A stretch of 64,000 bases of DNA from Neobacillus rhizophilus (lineage in GTDB: Bacteria > Bacillota > Bacilli > Bacillales > Cytobacillaceae), in assembly GCF_018343535.1 (NCBI RefSeq), contig NZ_JAGYPF010000001.1:1116001-1180000 (forward strand), in the 5' to 3' direction. The notes under the pieces are model-generated. The model had not been told where the DNA came from and ran no database searches. It saw nothing but the letters and a program-made list of their open reading frames with translations. A program made the translations under genes and the position numbers. Below are positions 10,467 through 21,398 of the stretch, in pieces. The first letter of the stretch is position 1. The number at the start of each line of letters is the position of its first letter.

Positions 10467-10504
10467 ATAAACCTCCATAAAAAATTCTAACTTTTTTTCG
10501 TCTT

Positions 10505-10535
10505 AAAAAATAGGGAACACAGCGTGTCCCCTATT
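10505..10535 (-). terminator. Strong hairpin between tsf and pyrH
   Basis: A stem of about twelve pairs (10509-10520 with 10524-10535, one mismatch) and a three-base loop, followed by a T run on the minus strand. No promoter is evident between it and pyrH, so it probably attenuates rather than fully separates the genes. Confidence 0.8.
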
Positions 10536-10584
10536 CAAACATCAATTACAAAAACTTCAAACCTGTTAGCCCGAGAATAATTGA

Positions 10585-11469
10585 CTATTTTTTATTCACT
10601 TGGTTCATTACTTCTTCAGCAAAGTTATCTTCACGCTTTTCGATACCTTCGCCTACTTCGTAGCGAATGAATTCACGGATTGTAGCGCCCTTAGATTCAA
10701 CAAATTGGCGAACCTTTTGATCAGGATTTTTAACGAATGCCTGGTCAAGAACACAAACATCTTCAAAGTATTTGCCGAGGCGGCCTTCAACCATTTTAGT
10801 CACGATATTTTCAGGCTTGCCTTCGTTAAGGGCTTGCTGAGTTAATACTTGACGCTCATGCTCAACTTCTTCTTGAGACACTTGGTCACGAGAAACATAT
10901 TTAGGATTTAACGCAGCGATGTGCATAGAAACATCTTTTGCAGCATCTGCTTCTGTAGTACCTTCAAGCACAGTTAATACAGAAATGCGTCCGCCCATAT
11001 GAAGGTAAGCACCAAATGCATCATTGTCAGTCTTAGAAACTACTGTAAAGCGGCGAAGAGATAGTTTTTCGCCGATCTTTGCGATTGCCGCATTGATATG
11101 GGCATCAACTGTTGCGCCGTTTTCCATTGTTTGAGTTAATGCTTCTTCCACTGTAGCAGGCTTGTTCTTAAGTAAATGTTCAGCAAGCTCCTTTACAAGT
11201 GTTTGGAAGCCCTCGTTTTTCGCAACGAAGTCAGTTTCGGAGTTTACTTCTAGGATAACAGCATCGTTGCCATTTGTTGAAATGGAAGTTAAGCCTTCTG
11301 CCGCAATACGGTCTGCTTTCTTCGCAGCTTTTGCGATACCTTTTTCGCGTAGGTAGTCAATGGCTTTGTCCATGTCACCGTCTGATTCTGTCAACGCTTT
11401 TTTGCAATCAAGCATACCTGCGCCAGTTTTTTCACGTAATTCTTTAACCATTTGAGCAGTAATTGCCAT
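10585..11469 (-). CDS. tsf: Translation elongation factor Ts
   Basis: Guanine nucleotide exchange factor for EF-Tu. 294 residues. The N-terminal UBA-like domain [20 protein letters not shown] is diagnostic. The core domain has [20 protein letters not shown] and [16 protein letters not shown]. The C-terminal module ends in [21 protein letters not shown]. It lies between rpsB and pyrH and is bounded on both sides by terminator-like hairpins. RBS AGGAGG precedes the ATG. Confidence 0.97.
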   Translation of the reverse strand: MAITAQMVKELREKTGAGMLDCKKALTESDGDMDKAIDYLREKGIAKAAKKADRIAAEGLTSISTNGNDAVILEVNSETDFVAKNEGFQTLVKELAEHLLKNKPATVEEALTQTMENGATVDAHINAAIAKIGEKLSLRRFTVVSKTDNDAFGAYLHMGGRISVLTVLEGTTEADAAKDVSMHIAALNPKYVSRDQVSQEEVEHERQVLTQQALNEGKPENIVTKMVEGRLGKYFEDVCVLDQAFVKNPDQKVRQFVESKGATIREFIRYEVGEGIEKREDNFAEEVMNQVNKK

Positions 11470-11544
11470 AATTTAATATCCTCCTTCAATTAACTATGTA
11501 TTCATATCTTTACCAATGAGACCCGGGTTAAACTTTCATTCTCT

Positions 11545-11586
11545 AAAAAAAGGTGATAAAGGGTCTCCCTCTTATCACCTTTTTTA
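11545..11586 (-). terminator. Strong hairpin between rpsB and tsf
   Basis: A near-perfect stem (AAAAAAGGTGATAA with TTATCACCTTTTTT arms, about 11546-11560 and 11571-11585) is followed by T residues on the minus strand. It probably tunes the S2:EF-Ts ratio by partial termination. Confidence 0.8.
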
Positions 11587-11601
11587 GATAAGGCTATAAA
11601 T

Positions 11602-12339
<738 letters not shown>

Positions 12340-12418
12340 TTATCTCATCTTTAAGCAGGACTTAAAGTTAAGCACCATCTGCCTAAATCAACAAGCGTGT
12401 GTAATAACACCATGAAAT

Positions 12419-12447
12419 AATATAGCACATGGCCATTAAACAATCAA
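12419..12447 (-). promoter_or_regulatory. SigA promoter for rpsB-tsf
   Basis: TTGATT (12442-12447), a 17-base spacer, then TATATT (12419-12424), giving a leader of about 105 bases before rpsB. The long leader could hold an S2 autoregulatory structure, but I did not recognise a defined fold. Confidence 0.75.
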
Positions 12448-12458
12448 GGTTTTGTTTC

Positions 12459-12487
12459 AAAAAAAATTCCCGGCTCCTGCCGGGAAT
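12459..12487 (-). terminator. codY terminator
   Basis: Nine-pair GC-rich stem (12466-12474 with 12479-12487), a four-base loop, then a run of T on the minus strand. It begins within 12 bases of the codY stop and just upstream of the rpsB promoter. Confidence 0.9.
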
Positions 12488-12498
12488 CCATTAAAACA

Positions 12499-13278
12499 TT
12501 AATGTGATTTTAATTTTTCAAGCTCGACCAAGAACTTGTCATTAAGAACTTTAATGTAAGTTCCTTTCATACCAAGGGAGCGGGATTCAATAACTCCAGC
12601 GCTTTCGAGCTTTCTTAAAGCGTTAACAATAACGGAGCGGGTAATTCCTACACGGTCTGCAATTTTTGAAGCGACTAATAACCCTTCATTACCGTTTAGC
12701 TCTTCAAAAATATGTTCAATGGCTTCTAGCTCACTGTAAGATAAGGAGCTGATGGCCATTTGCACAACAGCTTTGCTTCGTGCTTCCTCTTCAATTTCCT
12801 CAGATTTTTCACGAAGGATTTCCATTCCAACAACAGTTGCACCATATTCAGCTAAGATTAAATCGTCATCATTGAACTTATCATGCAATCTTGCCAGGAT
12901 CAAAGTACCAAGACGTTCACCGCCGCCAATAATCGGAACAATTGTTGTTAAACCTTCCTGGAATAAATCCTTATTTTCCACAGGGAAAGCTGTATATTGA
13001 CTATCCACATCTAAATTCGGGGATGTTTCGGTAATTGAGAACAAATTGTTTGTGTATTCTTCCGGAAATTGACGATCCTCGAACATTTTTTTCATACGTT
13101 CGTTTTCGATTTGCTGATAAATAGTAATACCAAGCAATTTCCCACGGCGGCTGACGATGTAAACATTTGCTTCAATGGTTTCACTTAATGTTGCTGCCAT
13201 TTCTTTAAAGTTTACCGGTTTGCCTGCTGCCTTTTGCAACAAAATATTAATTCTTCTTGTTTTTGTAAGTAAATCCAT
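12499..13278 (-). CDS. codY: GTP- and branched-chain-amino-acid-sensing regulator CodY
   Basis: Global repressor of stationary-phase and nitrogen-metabolism genes. 259 residues. The N-terminal GAF domain (about 1-155) binds Ile/Leu/Val. The winged helix carries the recognition segment [19 protein letters not shown], almost invariant in Firmicutes. It is encoded downstream of hslVU as in other bacilli, where xerC-hslVU-codY form one operon. Here xerC is a relic. A short inverted repeat lies in the 89-base gap before it. Confidence 0.98.
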   Translation of the reverse strand: MDLLTKTRRINILLQKAAGKPVNFKEMAATLSETIEANVYIVSRRGKLLGITIYQQIENERMKKMFEDRQFPEEYTNNLFSITETSPNLDVDSQYTAFPVENKDLFQEGLTTIVPIIGGGERLGTLILARLHDKFNDDDLILAEYGATVVGMEILREKSEEIEEEARSKAVVQMAISSLSYSELEAIEHIFEELNGNEGLLVASKIADRVGITRSVIVNALRKLESAGVIESRSLGMKGTYIKVLNDKFLVELEKLKSH

Positions 13279-13326
13279 CTGTTTCTTCCTCCTAAATAAC
13301 TACAACCATTATTAAATTTTTATTGG

Positions 13327-13350
13327 TAATACGATTTTTGCAACGTATTA
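13327..13350. other. Inverted repeat in the hslU-codY gap
   Basis: TAATACG (13327-13333) faces CGTATTA (13344-13350) with a 10-base centre, about 50 bases upstream of the codY start. There is no T run, so it is not a terminator. It could be an operator or an mRNA stem; nothing in the sequence decides. Confidence 0.3.
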
Positions 13351-13367
13351 GGTAACAAGATAAGAAC

Positions 13368-14771
13368 TTAAAGAATAAATTGACTCAAATCTTTGTTTTT
13401 CGATATAGCGCCTAGCTTCTCGTCAACATATTGAGGTGTTATGGTGATTTTATCCATCGTAATATCCGGCGCTTCGAAGGATAGATCCTCTAATAGTTTT
13501 TCGAGGATCGTGTGAAGCCGTCTGGCACCGATATTGTCGGTATTTTGATTCACTTCAAATGCTACTTCAGCTATTCTACGAATAGCTTCGTCAGAAAATT
13601 CAATTTGTATACCCTCTGTTTCCAATAATGCCTGATATTGCTTAATTAAGGCATTGTCTGGTTCGATTAAAATCCTAAAGAAGTCCTCGACTGTAAGCTT
13701 TGTCAATTCCACCCGGATTGGAAAACGCCCTTGCAATTCCGGGATCAAATCGGAAGGCTTCGCCATATGAAAGGCACCCGCCGCAATGAATAAGACATGG
13801 TCGGTTTTAATCGGGCCAAATTTTGTTACCACCGTGGAACCTTCAACCACTGGCAGAATGTCCCTTTGCACACCTTCTCTGGAAACATCAGCCGATGAGC
13901 CGCCATGATTTTTGCTGGCTATTTTATCAATTTCATCAATAAAAATGATTCCGTTTTGCTCAGCGCGATAAATGGCTTCTGATGTTACTTCATCCATATC
14001 AATCAGCTTCGCAGCTTCTTCACTCGTTAATACTTTTCTTGCTTCTCGAACAGTAAGTTTTCTTTTTTTGCGCTTTTTCGGCATGAAGCTGCTTAGGGCA
14101 TCCTGCATATTCATCCCCATTTGTTCTATACCTGAGCCTTGGAGCATGTCAAACATGGAAGGCGCCTGCTCTTCCACTTCAACCGTGACAATTTCATCCT
14201 CCATTTGACCAAGAGCCAATCTTTCTTTGACAATCTTTCTTTTTTCCTGGACAGAAAAATCCTCTTGGTGTGTTTCCTGCTCGTTTGCAGTGTTCCCGCC
14301 GCCAAATAACATTTCGAGCGGGTTTTTATAGTTAGATGATTTTTTTGCTGATGGAACCAATAGGTCAACAAGTCTGCTGTTTGCATTTTCTTCAGCACGT
14401 TCTTTCACGCTTAGCATCCGTTCTTCCTTTACAAGACGGACAGATGTTTCTGCCAAATCACGAACCATGGATTCTACATCACGACCGACGTAACCGACTT
14501 CGGTAAACTTCGTTGCTTCCACCTTAATAAATGGTGCACCGACAAGCTTGGCAATTCTCCGGGCAATTTCCGTTTTCCCAACTCCAGTCGGGCCAATCAT
14601 TAAGATATTTTTAGGGATAATTTCATCTCGAAGCTTATCGTCCAGAAGGCCCCTTCTGTATCGGTTTCTTAGGGCTACCGCAACGGCTTTCTTCGCATCC
14701 TTTTGGCCGATAATATATTGATCCAGCTTTTCAACAATTTGCCGGGGGGTTAAATTGGTTGTTCTGACCAT
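13368..14771 (-). CDS. hslU: ATP-dependent protease ATPase subunit HslU (ClpY)
   Basis: AAA+ unfoldase that feeds substrates to HslV. 467 residues. Walker [16 protein letters not shown] is near residue 57, and the pore motif [16 protein letters not shown] near 90. An I-domain insertion runs to about residue 250. Walker [10 protein letters not shown] is followed by sensor and arginine-finger segments ([24 protein letters not shown]). The C-terminal DLSQFIL tail inserts into HslV in known structures. It lies 19 bases after hslV. Confidence 0.97.
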   Translation of the reverse strand: MVRTTNLTPRQIVEKLDQYIIGQKDAKKAVAVALRNRYRRGLLDDKLRDEIIPKNILMIGPTGVGKTEIARRIAKLVGAPFIKVEATKFTEVGYVGRDVESMVRDLAETSVRLVKEERMLSVKERAEENANSRLVDLLVPSAKKSSNYKNPLEMLFGGGNTANEQETHQEDFSVQEKRKIVKERLALGQMEDEIVTVEVEEQAPSMFDMLQGSGIEQMGMNMQDALSSFMPKKRKKRKLTVREARKVLTSEEAAKLIDMDEVTSEAIYRAEQNGIIFIDEIDKIASKNHGGSSADVSREGVQRDILPVVEGSTVVTKFGPIKTDHVLFIAAGAFHMAKPSDLIPELQGRFPIRVELTKLTVEDFFRILIEPDNALIKQYQALLETEGIQIEFSDEAIRRIAEVAFEVNQNTDNIGARRLHTILEKLLEDLSFEAPDITMDKITITPQYVDEKLGAISKNKDLSQFIL

Positions 14772-14790
14772 TATTTTTAGCTCCTTCCCG

Positions 14791-15333
14791 CTATAGCTCT
14801 TCCACGATAATATTATGGTTTGTATAGACGCAGATTTCAGCAGCGATTTCTAACGATGCTTTCGCAATTTCCCTAGCCGATAAATGATCTCCGGCATATT
14901 TCTTTAATGAGCGACCTGCTGATAATGCATAGTTCCCGCCTGATCCAATTGCAAGAATTCCATCATCGGGCTCAATAACTTCACCTGTGCCGGACACAAG
15001 CAGCAAACTTTCACGATTCATCACAATCAGCATAGCTTCCAGTTTTCTTAGGACTTTATCACTTCGCCACTCTTTTGCAAGCTCAACTGCTGCTCTTTGA
15101 AGATTCCCGTTAAATTCCTCTAACTTTCCTTCAAACAATTCAAAAAGAGTAAAAGCATCTGCTACAGAACCAGCAAAGCCTGCCAATACCTTCCCATTAA
15201 ATATCTTTCTAACCTTACGAGCTGTATGTTTCATCACAACAGCGTTGCCCATGGTAACTTGGCCATCACCTGACATTGAGCACTCGCCATTATGATGGAT
15301 GGCAAATATCGTGGTGGCATGAAATTGTTCCAT
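14791..15333 (-). CDS. hslV: ATP-dependent protease peptidase subunit HslV (ClpQ/CodW)
   Basis: Proteasome-related peptidase that forms double hexamers capped by HslU. The ATG at 15333 follows GGGAGGAT and gives 180 residues beginning [10 protein letters not shown]; an earlier in-frame ATG at 15351 overlaps that ribosome binding site and is rejected. [32 protein letters not shown] and [10 protein letters not shown] are family hallmarks. B. subtilis CodW begins MSSFHATTIF and has been described as using an N-terminal serine. Here Ser2-Ser3 are replaced by Glu-Gln, so the Thr of ATTIF (as in E. coli HslV after processing) is the likelier nucleophile. Confidence 0.96.
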   Translation of the reverse strand: MEQFHATTIFAIHHNGECSMSGDGQVTMGNAVVMKHTARKVRKIFNGKVLAGFAGSVADAFTLFELFEGKLEEFNGNLQRAAVELAKEWRSDKVLRKLEAMLIVMNRESLLLVSGTGEVIEPDDGILAIGSGGNYALSAGRSLKKYAGDHLSAREIAKASLEIAAEICVYTNHNIIVEEL

Positions 15334-15451
15334 TAAGATATCCTCCCTCATTTTTGGAGTTTTTTCTTTTAGTTCAAAGCAAAGTATGTAAAAAAACCCT
15401 TACAAGATAATTATGAAAACTGTATTCATTTATACCCCGGGATGTTTTTTT

Positions 15452-15602
15452 CTATACATTTTTCTTCACCTTTTGCTCAGCTATGAACATAACAAAATCA
15501 CTATAAAAAAGCTGAATAAGTCCCTTAGTATTTTGCGCAATTCCTGTCCAGTTGTAAATAACGAATCAAAAATGTTAACAAAACATTCACAATTATCAAC
15601 AT
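15452..15602 (-). pseudogene. xerC: N-terminal relic of tyrosine recombinase xerC (codV)
   Basis: From an ATG at 15602 the minus strand reads MLIIVNVLLTFLIRYLQLDR then NCAKY and a stop. A one-base shift continues TKGLIQLFYSDFVMFIAEQK and VKKNV before TAG at 15454. This follows the N-terminal core-binding pattern of Bacillus XerC (FxxYLQIEKNxSxYT...F..FM.EQ.I). Only about 50 of some 300 codons remain. The position between trmFO and hslV is where xerC belongs in bacilli. The resemblance is from memory and short, so confidence is moderate. Confidence 0.55.
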
Positions 15603-15610
15603 TTTCTATC

Positions 15611-15650
15611 ACAAGGGCTTCTAAATAGTATCACAATTCGATAGCCCTTG
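15611..15650. other. Inverted repeat downstream of trmFO
   Basis: CAAGGGCT and AGCCCTTG arms of eight bases (about 15612-15619 and 15643-15650) are separated by 23 bases and lie just past the trmFO stop. There is no T run on the minus strand, so termination would be weak at best. Confidence 0.35.
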
Positions 15651-15659
15651 CAATAAATT

Positions 15660-16964
15660 TTACAAAACCTTCACAAAGTTCTGAATTGTTTCTAACGCTC
15701 TTTTTGCATGCTGTAAATTCCGTTCTTGCTTTCCTTTTATTTTCACAGGCAGTTCTGGAAATAATCCAAAATTGGCATTCATCGGCTGAAAATTTTTCGG
15801 GTTTGCAGAAGTAATATAACGTGCCATACTGCCGATTGCCGTTTCAGCAGGGAATTCTACAGTTTCCATTCCCGTCGCGAGCCTTGCAGCATTAATTCCC
15901 GCGATTAAACCGCTTGCAGCAGATTCCACATACCCTTCAACACCCGTCATTTGTCCAGCGAAAAATAAATTTTCCTGGTTTCTAAATTGGTAAGTTGCTT
16001 TTAGCACTTTTGGTGAGTTGATAAAGGTATTGCGATGCATTACTCCATAGCGAACAATTTCAGCATTTTCAAGACCCGGTATTAATTGGAGCACTTCCTT
16101 CTGCGGGCCCCACTTTAAATGGGTTTGAAAACCAACAATATTATACAGTGTACCTGCTGCATCGTCCTGCCTTAACTGAACAACTGCGAAGGGTCTTTTA
16201 CCTGTCTTTGGATCCTCTAGCCCGACTGGCTTTAATGGACCGAACAGCATGGTTTTCTTCCCTCTTGCTGCCATTACTTCAATCGGCATGCAGCCTTCGA
16301 AAAAGATTTCCTTTTCAAATTCCTTTAAAGGGACGGTTTCAGCTGAGACCAAAGCTTCATAAAAACGATCGAATTCCTCTTCCGTCATCGGACAATTTAA
16401 ATATGCTGCCTCCCCTTTATCATAGCGGGATTTTAAATAAACTTTATCCATGTCAATGCTGTCTTTTTCGATAATCGGTGCCGCTGCATCATAAAAATAT
16501 AAATAGTCTTCATTTGTTAAACTTTTCAGTTTGGCCGATAAATCCGGACTTGTTAATGGGCCAGTTGCGATGACCGTTAGTCCCTCCGGAATATCTGTGA
16601 CTTCTTCATGGATGACTGTCACATTTTCATGGTTTTTCACCATTTCGGTAACTTTTGCCGCAAATTCATGACGGTCAACAGCCAATGCCCCTCCGGCCGG
16701 AACACTGCAGGCATCAGCAGCAGCGATAATTACGGAATCAAGCCTTCTCATTTCTTCTTTTAATACACCGACTGCATTTGTTAATGTATTAGCTCTAAGC
16801 GAGTTACTGCAGACCAGTTCGGCAAATTTATCTGTATGATGGGCTGGAGTTTGTTTGACTGGTCTCATTTCGTAAAGACGTACCTTTACACCGCGCTTGG
16901 CGAGCTGCCACGCTGCTTCGCTGCCTGCCAAACCGGCACCTACAACGTTTACTGTTATATCCAT
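15660..16964 (-). CDS. trmFO: Methylenetetrahydrofolate-tRNA-(uracil-5-)-methyltransferase TrmFO
   Basis: FAD- and folate-dependent enzyme that forms m5U54 in the T loop of tRNA in Firmicutes (formerly Gid). 434 residues. The N-terminal dinucleotide-binding motif [19 protein letters not shown] is followed by [30 protein letters not shown] and [17 protein letters not shown]. The C-terminal [20 protein letters not shown] completes the FAD site. It lies 151 bases downstream of topA behind the topA terminator. RBS AGGAGG precedes the ATG. Confidence 0.97.
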   Translation of the reverse strand: MDITVNVVGAGLAGSEAAWQLAKRGVKVRLYEMRPVKQTPAHHTDKFAELVCSNSLRANTLTNAVGVLKEEMRRLDSVIIAAADACSVPAGGALAVDRHEFAAKVTEMVKNHENVTVIHEEVTDIPEGLTVIATGPLTSPDLSAKLKSLTNEDYLYFYDAAAPIIEKDSIDMDKVYLKSRYDKGEAAYLNCPMTEEEFDRFYEALVSAETVPLKEFEKEIFFEGCMPIEVMAARGKKTMLFGPLKPVGLEDPKTGKRPFAVVQLRQDDAAGTLYNIVGFQTHLKWGPQKEVLQLIPGLENAEIVRYGVMHRNTFINSPKVLKATYQFRNQENLFFAGQMTGVEGYVESAASGLIAGINAARLATGMETVEFPAETAIGSMARYITSANPKNFQPMNANFGLFPELPVKIKGKQERNLQHAKRALETIQNFVKVL

Positions 16965-17080
16965 GTTAATCCTCCTTAAACATTCAAATATTAAATATGT
17001 CCTTACTTTTTACCATTCCCTCGAATTCAGTCCATCTTGCATTTTACTATACGAATGACAAACAAAAAAGTTTTATGTTC

Positions 17081-17114
17081 AAAAAAATTAAAAAGAGTGG
17101 AATATTTCCCACTC
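17081..17114 (-). terminator. topA terminator
   Basis: Six-pair stem (17095-17100 with 17109-17114), followed by a T-rich stretch of about 14 bases on the minus strand. It starts at the topA stop. Confidence 0.75.
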
Positions 17115-17115
17115 C

Positions 17116-19194
17116 TTAGCTTTGCGGTTCTTCTTTATAGTCACAGGATACACATTGGACTTGGACACCCTTTTTGAGTTTTTTCTCGACAAGGAGTCCC
17201 TCACATTTTGGACAGTTTCTAGGAAGCGGCTTATCCCATGATAGGAAATCGCACTCTGGGAAGCGGCTGCAGCCATAGAACAATCTCTTTTTCTTACTTT
17301 TTCTTTCAACGATTGTTCCCTCTTTACAAGTAGGACAGGTAACGCCGATTTCTTTAACAATCGGTTTTGTGTTCCGGCAGTCCGGGAAATTACTGCAAGC
17401 CATGAATTTGCCGTAGCGGCCCATTTTAAACACCATCGGACTGCCGCAATTTTCACAGTCTTCACCGGCAGGTTCGTCTTTGATTTCAACTTCCTGCATT
17501 TCCTTTTCCGCTTTTTTTAGGTGAACTTCAAAATCCTGATAGAATTCATCGATGATCTTTACCCAGGGTGTTTTTCCTTCTTCGACATTATCCAAATCTT
17601 GTTCCATTTTGGCGGTAAACTCCACATTCACAATCTCCGGAAAAAACTCGACCATTAATTCGTGGACAATTTCTCCAAGCTCCGTCGGAACAAAACGCTT
17701 ATTGTCGAGTGCTACATAGCCCCGTTTTTGAATGGTATCGAGCGTTGGGGCATAGGTAGAAGGCCTGCCGATTCCAAGTTCCTCAAGCGTCTTTACAAGC
17801 CTTGCCTCCGTATACCGAGGCGGCGGCTGTGTGAAATGCTGTTTCGGCTCAACATCCTTCTGGAAAACTTCATCCCCTTCATTGAGGTCAGGAAGCATTT
17901 TGTTGGATTCCTCCACTTGATCATCCGTACCTTCAACATATAGCTTCATAAATCCGGGGAACTTTATTTTCGAACCAGTAGCCCGAAACACCGCATTGCC
18001 ATTTTGTAAATCAACACTCATTGTATCCATTACAGCTTGGGCCATTTGACTGGCTAAGAATCGTTCCCAAATTAATTTATATAAACGCAGTTGATCTCTT
18101 GAAAGGAACTCCTTCAAACTGCTCGGATCTCTGAATGTGCTGGTCGGCCGAATCGCTTCATGCGCATCCTGAGCATTTGTCTGTTTCTTCTCTTTCCTTT
18201 GCTCTGTTTTTAGAAATTGCTCCCCATATTCAGCCTTGATATAATTAGCCGCTTCTTCCTGAGCTATTTCAGAAATCCTGGTGGAATCTGTTCTCATATA
18301 GGTAATCAAACCGACTGTCCCTTCTTTGCCAAGTTCGATTCCTTCGTACAGCTGCTGGGCCAGCATCATGGTCTTTTTGGCCCTAAAGTTTAATTTTCTG
18401 GCTGCTTCTTGCTGCAGGGAGGAGGTTATAAATGGCGGGGCAGGATTTCTGCGCCGCTCTTTTTTTGTTACGGCAATGACCGTGAACTTGTTTCCCTCCA
18501 TTTGCTGCAGAATCTTTTGCACATCTTCTTCAGAGCTTACTTCTGTTTTATTCTGTCCTACAAGACTATGAAACGAAGCACTGAATTGATCTTTCCCCTT
18601 TAAAAATTCGCCGTCAATCGTCCAATATTCTTCTGGAATGAAGGCTTTAATTTCATTTTCCCGGTCAATAATCAATCTGACAGAAACCGATTGGACTCTT
18701 CCCGCACTTAACCCTTTTTTGACTTTTTTCCATAACAGCGGACTGATATTATAGCCCACCAGGCGGTCAAGAATTCTGCGGGCCTGCTGTGCATCCACCA
18801 AGTCTTTATTGATTGGCCGTGGATGTTTAAAGGATTCCTGGATGGCATCCTTGGTGATTTCATTAAATACTACCCGGCAGTCCGAGTTAATATCCACATC
18901 AAGGCTATGCGCCAAATGCCAAGCAATTGCTTCTCCTTCGCGATCGGGGTCGGCCGCCAGATAAATCTTTTTGGCTTTTTTGGCTGCTGTCTTTAATTCC
19001 TTTAAAACAGGGCCTTTCCCGCGTATCGTAATATATTTCGGTTCAAAACCGTTGTTAACATCAACCCCCGTTTGACTGCGCGGCAAATCTCTAACGTGTC
19101 CCATTGATGCTTTTACTTTATATTTTTTTCCTAAATATCGCTCAATCGTTTTCGCTTTTGCAGGCGATTCAACGATGACAAGAAACTCCGACAT
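17116..19194 (-). CDS. topA: DNA topoisomerase I (type IA)
   Basis: Relaxes negative supercoils ahead of transcription and replication. 692 residues. The N-terminal Toprim domain has [17 protein letters not shown] and [17 protein letters not shown]. The active-site tyrosine sits in [11 protein letters not shown] near residue 298. [20 protein letters not shown] and [14 protein letters not shown] belong to the gate. Three C-terminal Cys4 zinc ribbons (CENCGSP, CPTCKEG and CPKCEG with their partners) fill residues about 570-690. It lies between dprA and trmFO in the standard Bacillus order. Confidence 0.98.
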   Translation of the reverse strand: MSEFLVIVESPAKAKTIERYLGKKYKVKASMGHVRDLPRSQTGVDVNNGFEPKYITIRGKGPVLKELKTAAKKAKKIYLAADPDREGEAIAWHLAHSLDVDINSDCRVVFNEITKDAIQESFKHPRPINKDLVDAQQARRILDRLVGYNISPLLWKKVKKGLSAGRVQSVSVRLIIDRENEIKAFIPEEYWTIDGEFLKGKDQFSASFHSLVGQNKTEVSSEEDVQKILQQMEGNKFTVIAVTKKERRRNPAPPFITSSLQQEAARKLNFRAKKTMMLAQQLYEGIELGKEGTVGLITYMRTDSTRISEIAQEEAANYIKAEYGEQFLKTEQRKEKKQTNAQDAHEAIRPTSTFRDPSSLKEFLSRDQLRLYKLIWERFLASQMAQAVMDTMSVDLQNGNAVFRATGSKIKFPGFMKLYVEGTDDQVEESNKMLPDLNEGDEVFQKDVEPKQHFTQPPPRYTEARLVKTLEELGIGRPSTYAPTLDTIQKRGYVALDNKRFVPTELGEIVHELMVEFFPEIVNVEFTAKMEQDLDNVEEGKTPWVKIIDEFYQDFEVHLKKAEKEMQEVEIKDEPAGEDCENCGSPMVFKMGRYGKFMACSNFPDCRNTKPIVKEIGVTCPTCKEGTIVERKSKKKRLFYGCSRFPECDFLSWDKPLPRNCPKCEGLLVEKKLKKGVQVQCVSCDYKEEPQS

Positions 19195-19511
19195 GTATGT
19201 TCCTCCTTAAGAGGGAAAGTGTGAAAGCGCCTCGAATCTGGCAAAAGCCTGCTTCTAAGATGCTCGATTTTTTTGAGAAGTTTTCTAAATTCTAGTTATG
19301 ACAACTTTGCTTCAAGAAATACTTTCCAAAACTCCCATATCCCAAATTATTTATATAATACTTTCAATAGTATTGTCTCATTCTAGTTTTTGAACTTATG
19401 TTGGAAAATGTAATACATATTAGAAATTATTTCAACCTTTTTATCCTAACTTTTCTTCATTTATACAAAAAACCCTGCAAAAATTAAAAATTTATTCAAT
19501 AAAATACAGTT
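19195..19511. other. 317 bp AT-rich gap upstream of topA
   Basis: Contains the candidate topA promoter at 19407-19435 and a leader of about 200 bases. GAAAGCGCCTCGAATCTGGC with an adjacent GGCAAAAGCC mini-stem (about 19223-19258) resembles the left part of the short GCGCC repeat and may be a degenerate copy. No gene seen. Confidence 0.4.
19407..19435 (-). promoter_or_regulatory. Candidate SigA promoter for topA
   Basis: TTGAAA (19430-19435), 17-base spacer, TACATT (19407-19412). Four of six -10 positions match. It is the best match in this AT-rich gap. Confidence 0.45.
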
Positions 19512-20390
19512 TTATCTTATTTCCTCTAATATATCCCCGGCTTTTGTGACAAGTTTTGCTCCCTGCTGAATAAGTTCATTTGCCCCGATTGAATAGGGAT
19601 TAAAAATGCTTCCAGGAAGCGAAAAAACGTCTCTGCCCTCATTAACGGCATAGTTGGCCGTTATTAATGAGCCGCTTTTCCTTTTTGCTTCTATAATAAA
19701 TGTTCCCCGGGACATTCCACTAATGATTCGGTTTCGCGCTGGAAAATGCCATCTCTGCGGCTGTGTATCCGGGGGGTATTCGGACAGTACAAGCTGTGTT
19801 TTCATCATTTCCAATGCCAGATTCATATTTTCCTTTGGATAAATATGGTACAGGCCTCCGGCAATCACAGCAATCGTCTTTCCTCCATTTTTAATAGCGT
19901 ATTCATGGGCGAGTGTATCAATACCTTTCGCTAAACCGCTGACAATTAGCAATCCATTATCAATTAATTCCGGGAAAATTAAACGGATGGCATTTTTTCC
20001 GTACTGGGTCGCTTGCCTAGAACCAACCACAGCTAATTTCGGCTCTTTCTCAAGCAGAGATAAGTCACCTTTGGCGAAGATTGCCCAAGGAGGCTGATAA
20101 ATTTCTTTTAAATAACGGGGATACAGCGGGTCAAATACAGTGATGACGGAGATATCATTTGTTTTGTATTGGCGGATTTGATCATAAATGATTTCGGGAT
20201 AAAAGGGTTCGGTTGCAGGGTATGCAGCAATGGCGGAGGCCGGAGGAGGGAACATGCTCAATTGATCTGTTTGTTGATAGGATTTTAGAGATTCAAGTCC
20301 CGGGTCTCTTTTTAATATTTGATAGATCGTATGCCACGATATATCAGGATAATGAAGCAAGGATATTAGTTTTTCAGTAAACTCATTCAC
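19512..20390 (-). CDS. dprA: DNA-processing protein DprA (Smf)
   Basis: Rossmann-type protein that loads RecA onto incoming single-stranded DNA during transformation. The core has LAVVGSRQATQYGK, VSGLAKGIDTLAHEYA, KTIAVIAGGLYHIYP, SEYPPDTQPQRWHFPARNRI and NYAVNEGRDVFSLPGS. The open frame extends to 20522 and would overlap sucD. A GGAGG at about 20400 with nine-base spacing marks the GTG at 20390 as the start, giving 292 residues. Presence of dprA suggests competence potential but does not prove it. Confidence 0.93.
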   Translation of the reverse strand: MNEFTEKLISLLHYPDISWHTIYQILKRDPGLESLKSYQQTDQLSMFPPPASAIAAYPATEPFYPEIIYDQIRQYKTNDISVITVFDPLYPRYLKEIYQPPWAIFAKGDLSLLEKEPKLAVVGSRQATQYGKNAIRLIFPELIDNGLLIVSGLAKGIDTLAHEYAIKNGGKTIAVIAGGLYHIYPKENMNLALEMMKTQLVLSEYPPDTQPQRWHFPARNRIISGMSRGTFIIEAKRKSGSLITANYAVNEGRDVFSLPGSIFNPYSIGANELIQQGAKLVTKAGDILEEIR

Positions 20391-20419
20391 TGTTAATTTC
20401 CTCCATTTTAAATTTTTTA

Positions 20420-20458
20420 AACAGAAATAGCCCCTCAAAGTATGAGGGACTATCTGTT
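20420..20458. terminator. Hairpin after sucD
   Basis: Long imperfect stem (about 20421-20437 with 20442-20457) lying between sucD and dprA. What follows on the minus strand is A/T mixed rather than a T run, so termination is uncertain. Confidence 0.5.
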
Positions 20459-20472
20459 GATCATGGTGTATT

Positions 20473-21375
20473 TTAGTGAGTCTTACACTTTTCGTATAAG
20501 CCTTGTTCTTTAAGTACTTCAATTAAAGTTTCACCCATTACGGAAGGTGTAGCAGCTACTTTCATGCCGCATTCGTTCATAACGCGGATTTTTTCATCAG
20601 CAGTACCTTTTCCGCCGGAAATAATCGCACCAGCATGGCCCATGCGCTTTCCAGGAGGTGCAGTACGTCCGCCGATGAAGCCGACAACAGGCTTAGTCAT
20701 GTTTGCTTTAACCCACTCAGCCGCTTCCTCTTCTGCTGTTCCACCGATTTCACCAATCATGATAACCGCATATGTTTCAGGATCTTCATTAAATGCTTTT
20801 AATACATCGATGAAGTTTGTTCCGTTAACAGGGTCTCCGCCAATACCAACTGCAGTTGTCTGGCCAATACCTGCTTGAGTTAATTGATGAACAGCTTCAT
20901 ATGTTAAAGTACCAGAGCGGGAAACAACGCCAACATGTCCTTTAGTGTGAATGTAGCCAGGCATAATACCGATTTTACACTCATCAGCTGTAATAACTCC
21001 AGGGCAGTTTGGACCCACTAAGCGAGTCTTCTTGCCTTCCATGTAACGCTTAACTTTCACCATATCCAATACAGGAATATGCTCTGTAATACAAATAGCA
21101 AGATCTAGTTCAGCATCAACCGCTTCGATAATGGAATCTGCAGCAAATGGTGCTGGAACATAAATAACGGATGCATTTGCGCCTGTTGCTTCAACTGCCT
21201 CTTTCACAGTATTGAAAACAGGAACACCTTCCACCTCTTGGCCGCCTTTGCCTGGTGAAGTTCCGCCGACGATTTGTGTACCGTATTCAAGCATCTGCTT
21301 TGTATGGAAACGGGCAGTTCCGCCTGTAATACCTTGAACAATTACTTTTGTGTCTTTATTAATAAAAACGCTCAC
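20473..21375 (-). CDS. sucD: Succinyl-CoA synthetase alpha subunit
   Basis: With SucC converts succinyl-CoA to succinate with NTP formation in the TCA cycle. 300 residues. The CoA-binding Rossmann half has [20 protein letters not shown] and GGTSPGKGG. The C-terminal half has [10 protein letters not shown] and [20 protein letters not shown], whose His is the phosphorylated residue. It lies 23 bases downstream of sucC. Confidence 0.98.
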   Translation of the reverse strand: MSVFINKDTKVIVQGITGGTARFHTKQMLEYGTQIVGGTSPGKGGQEVEGVPVFNTVKEAVEATGANASVIYVPAPFAADSIIEAVDAELDLAICITEHIPVLDMVKVKRYMEGKKTRLVGPNCPGVITADECKIGIMPGYIHTKGHVGVVSRSGTLTYEAVHQLTQAGIGQTTAVGIGGDPVNGTNFIDVLKAFNEDPETYAVIMIGEIGGTAEEEAAEWVKANMTKPVVGFIGGRTAPPGKRMGHAGAIISGGKGTADEKIRVMNECGMKVAATPSVMGETLIEVLKEQGLYEKCKTH

Positions 21376-21398
21376 GTTAATTCCCCTTTCTCTTGATC

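Noticed and set aside
15413-15628. 71-codon plus-strand open frame
   Set aside because: No ribosome binding site or family resemblance; it is antisense to the xerC relic on the other strand.
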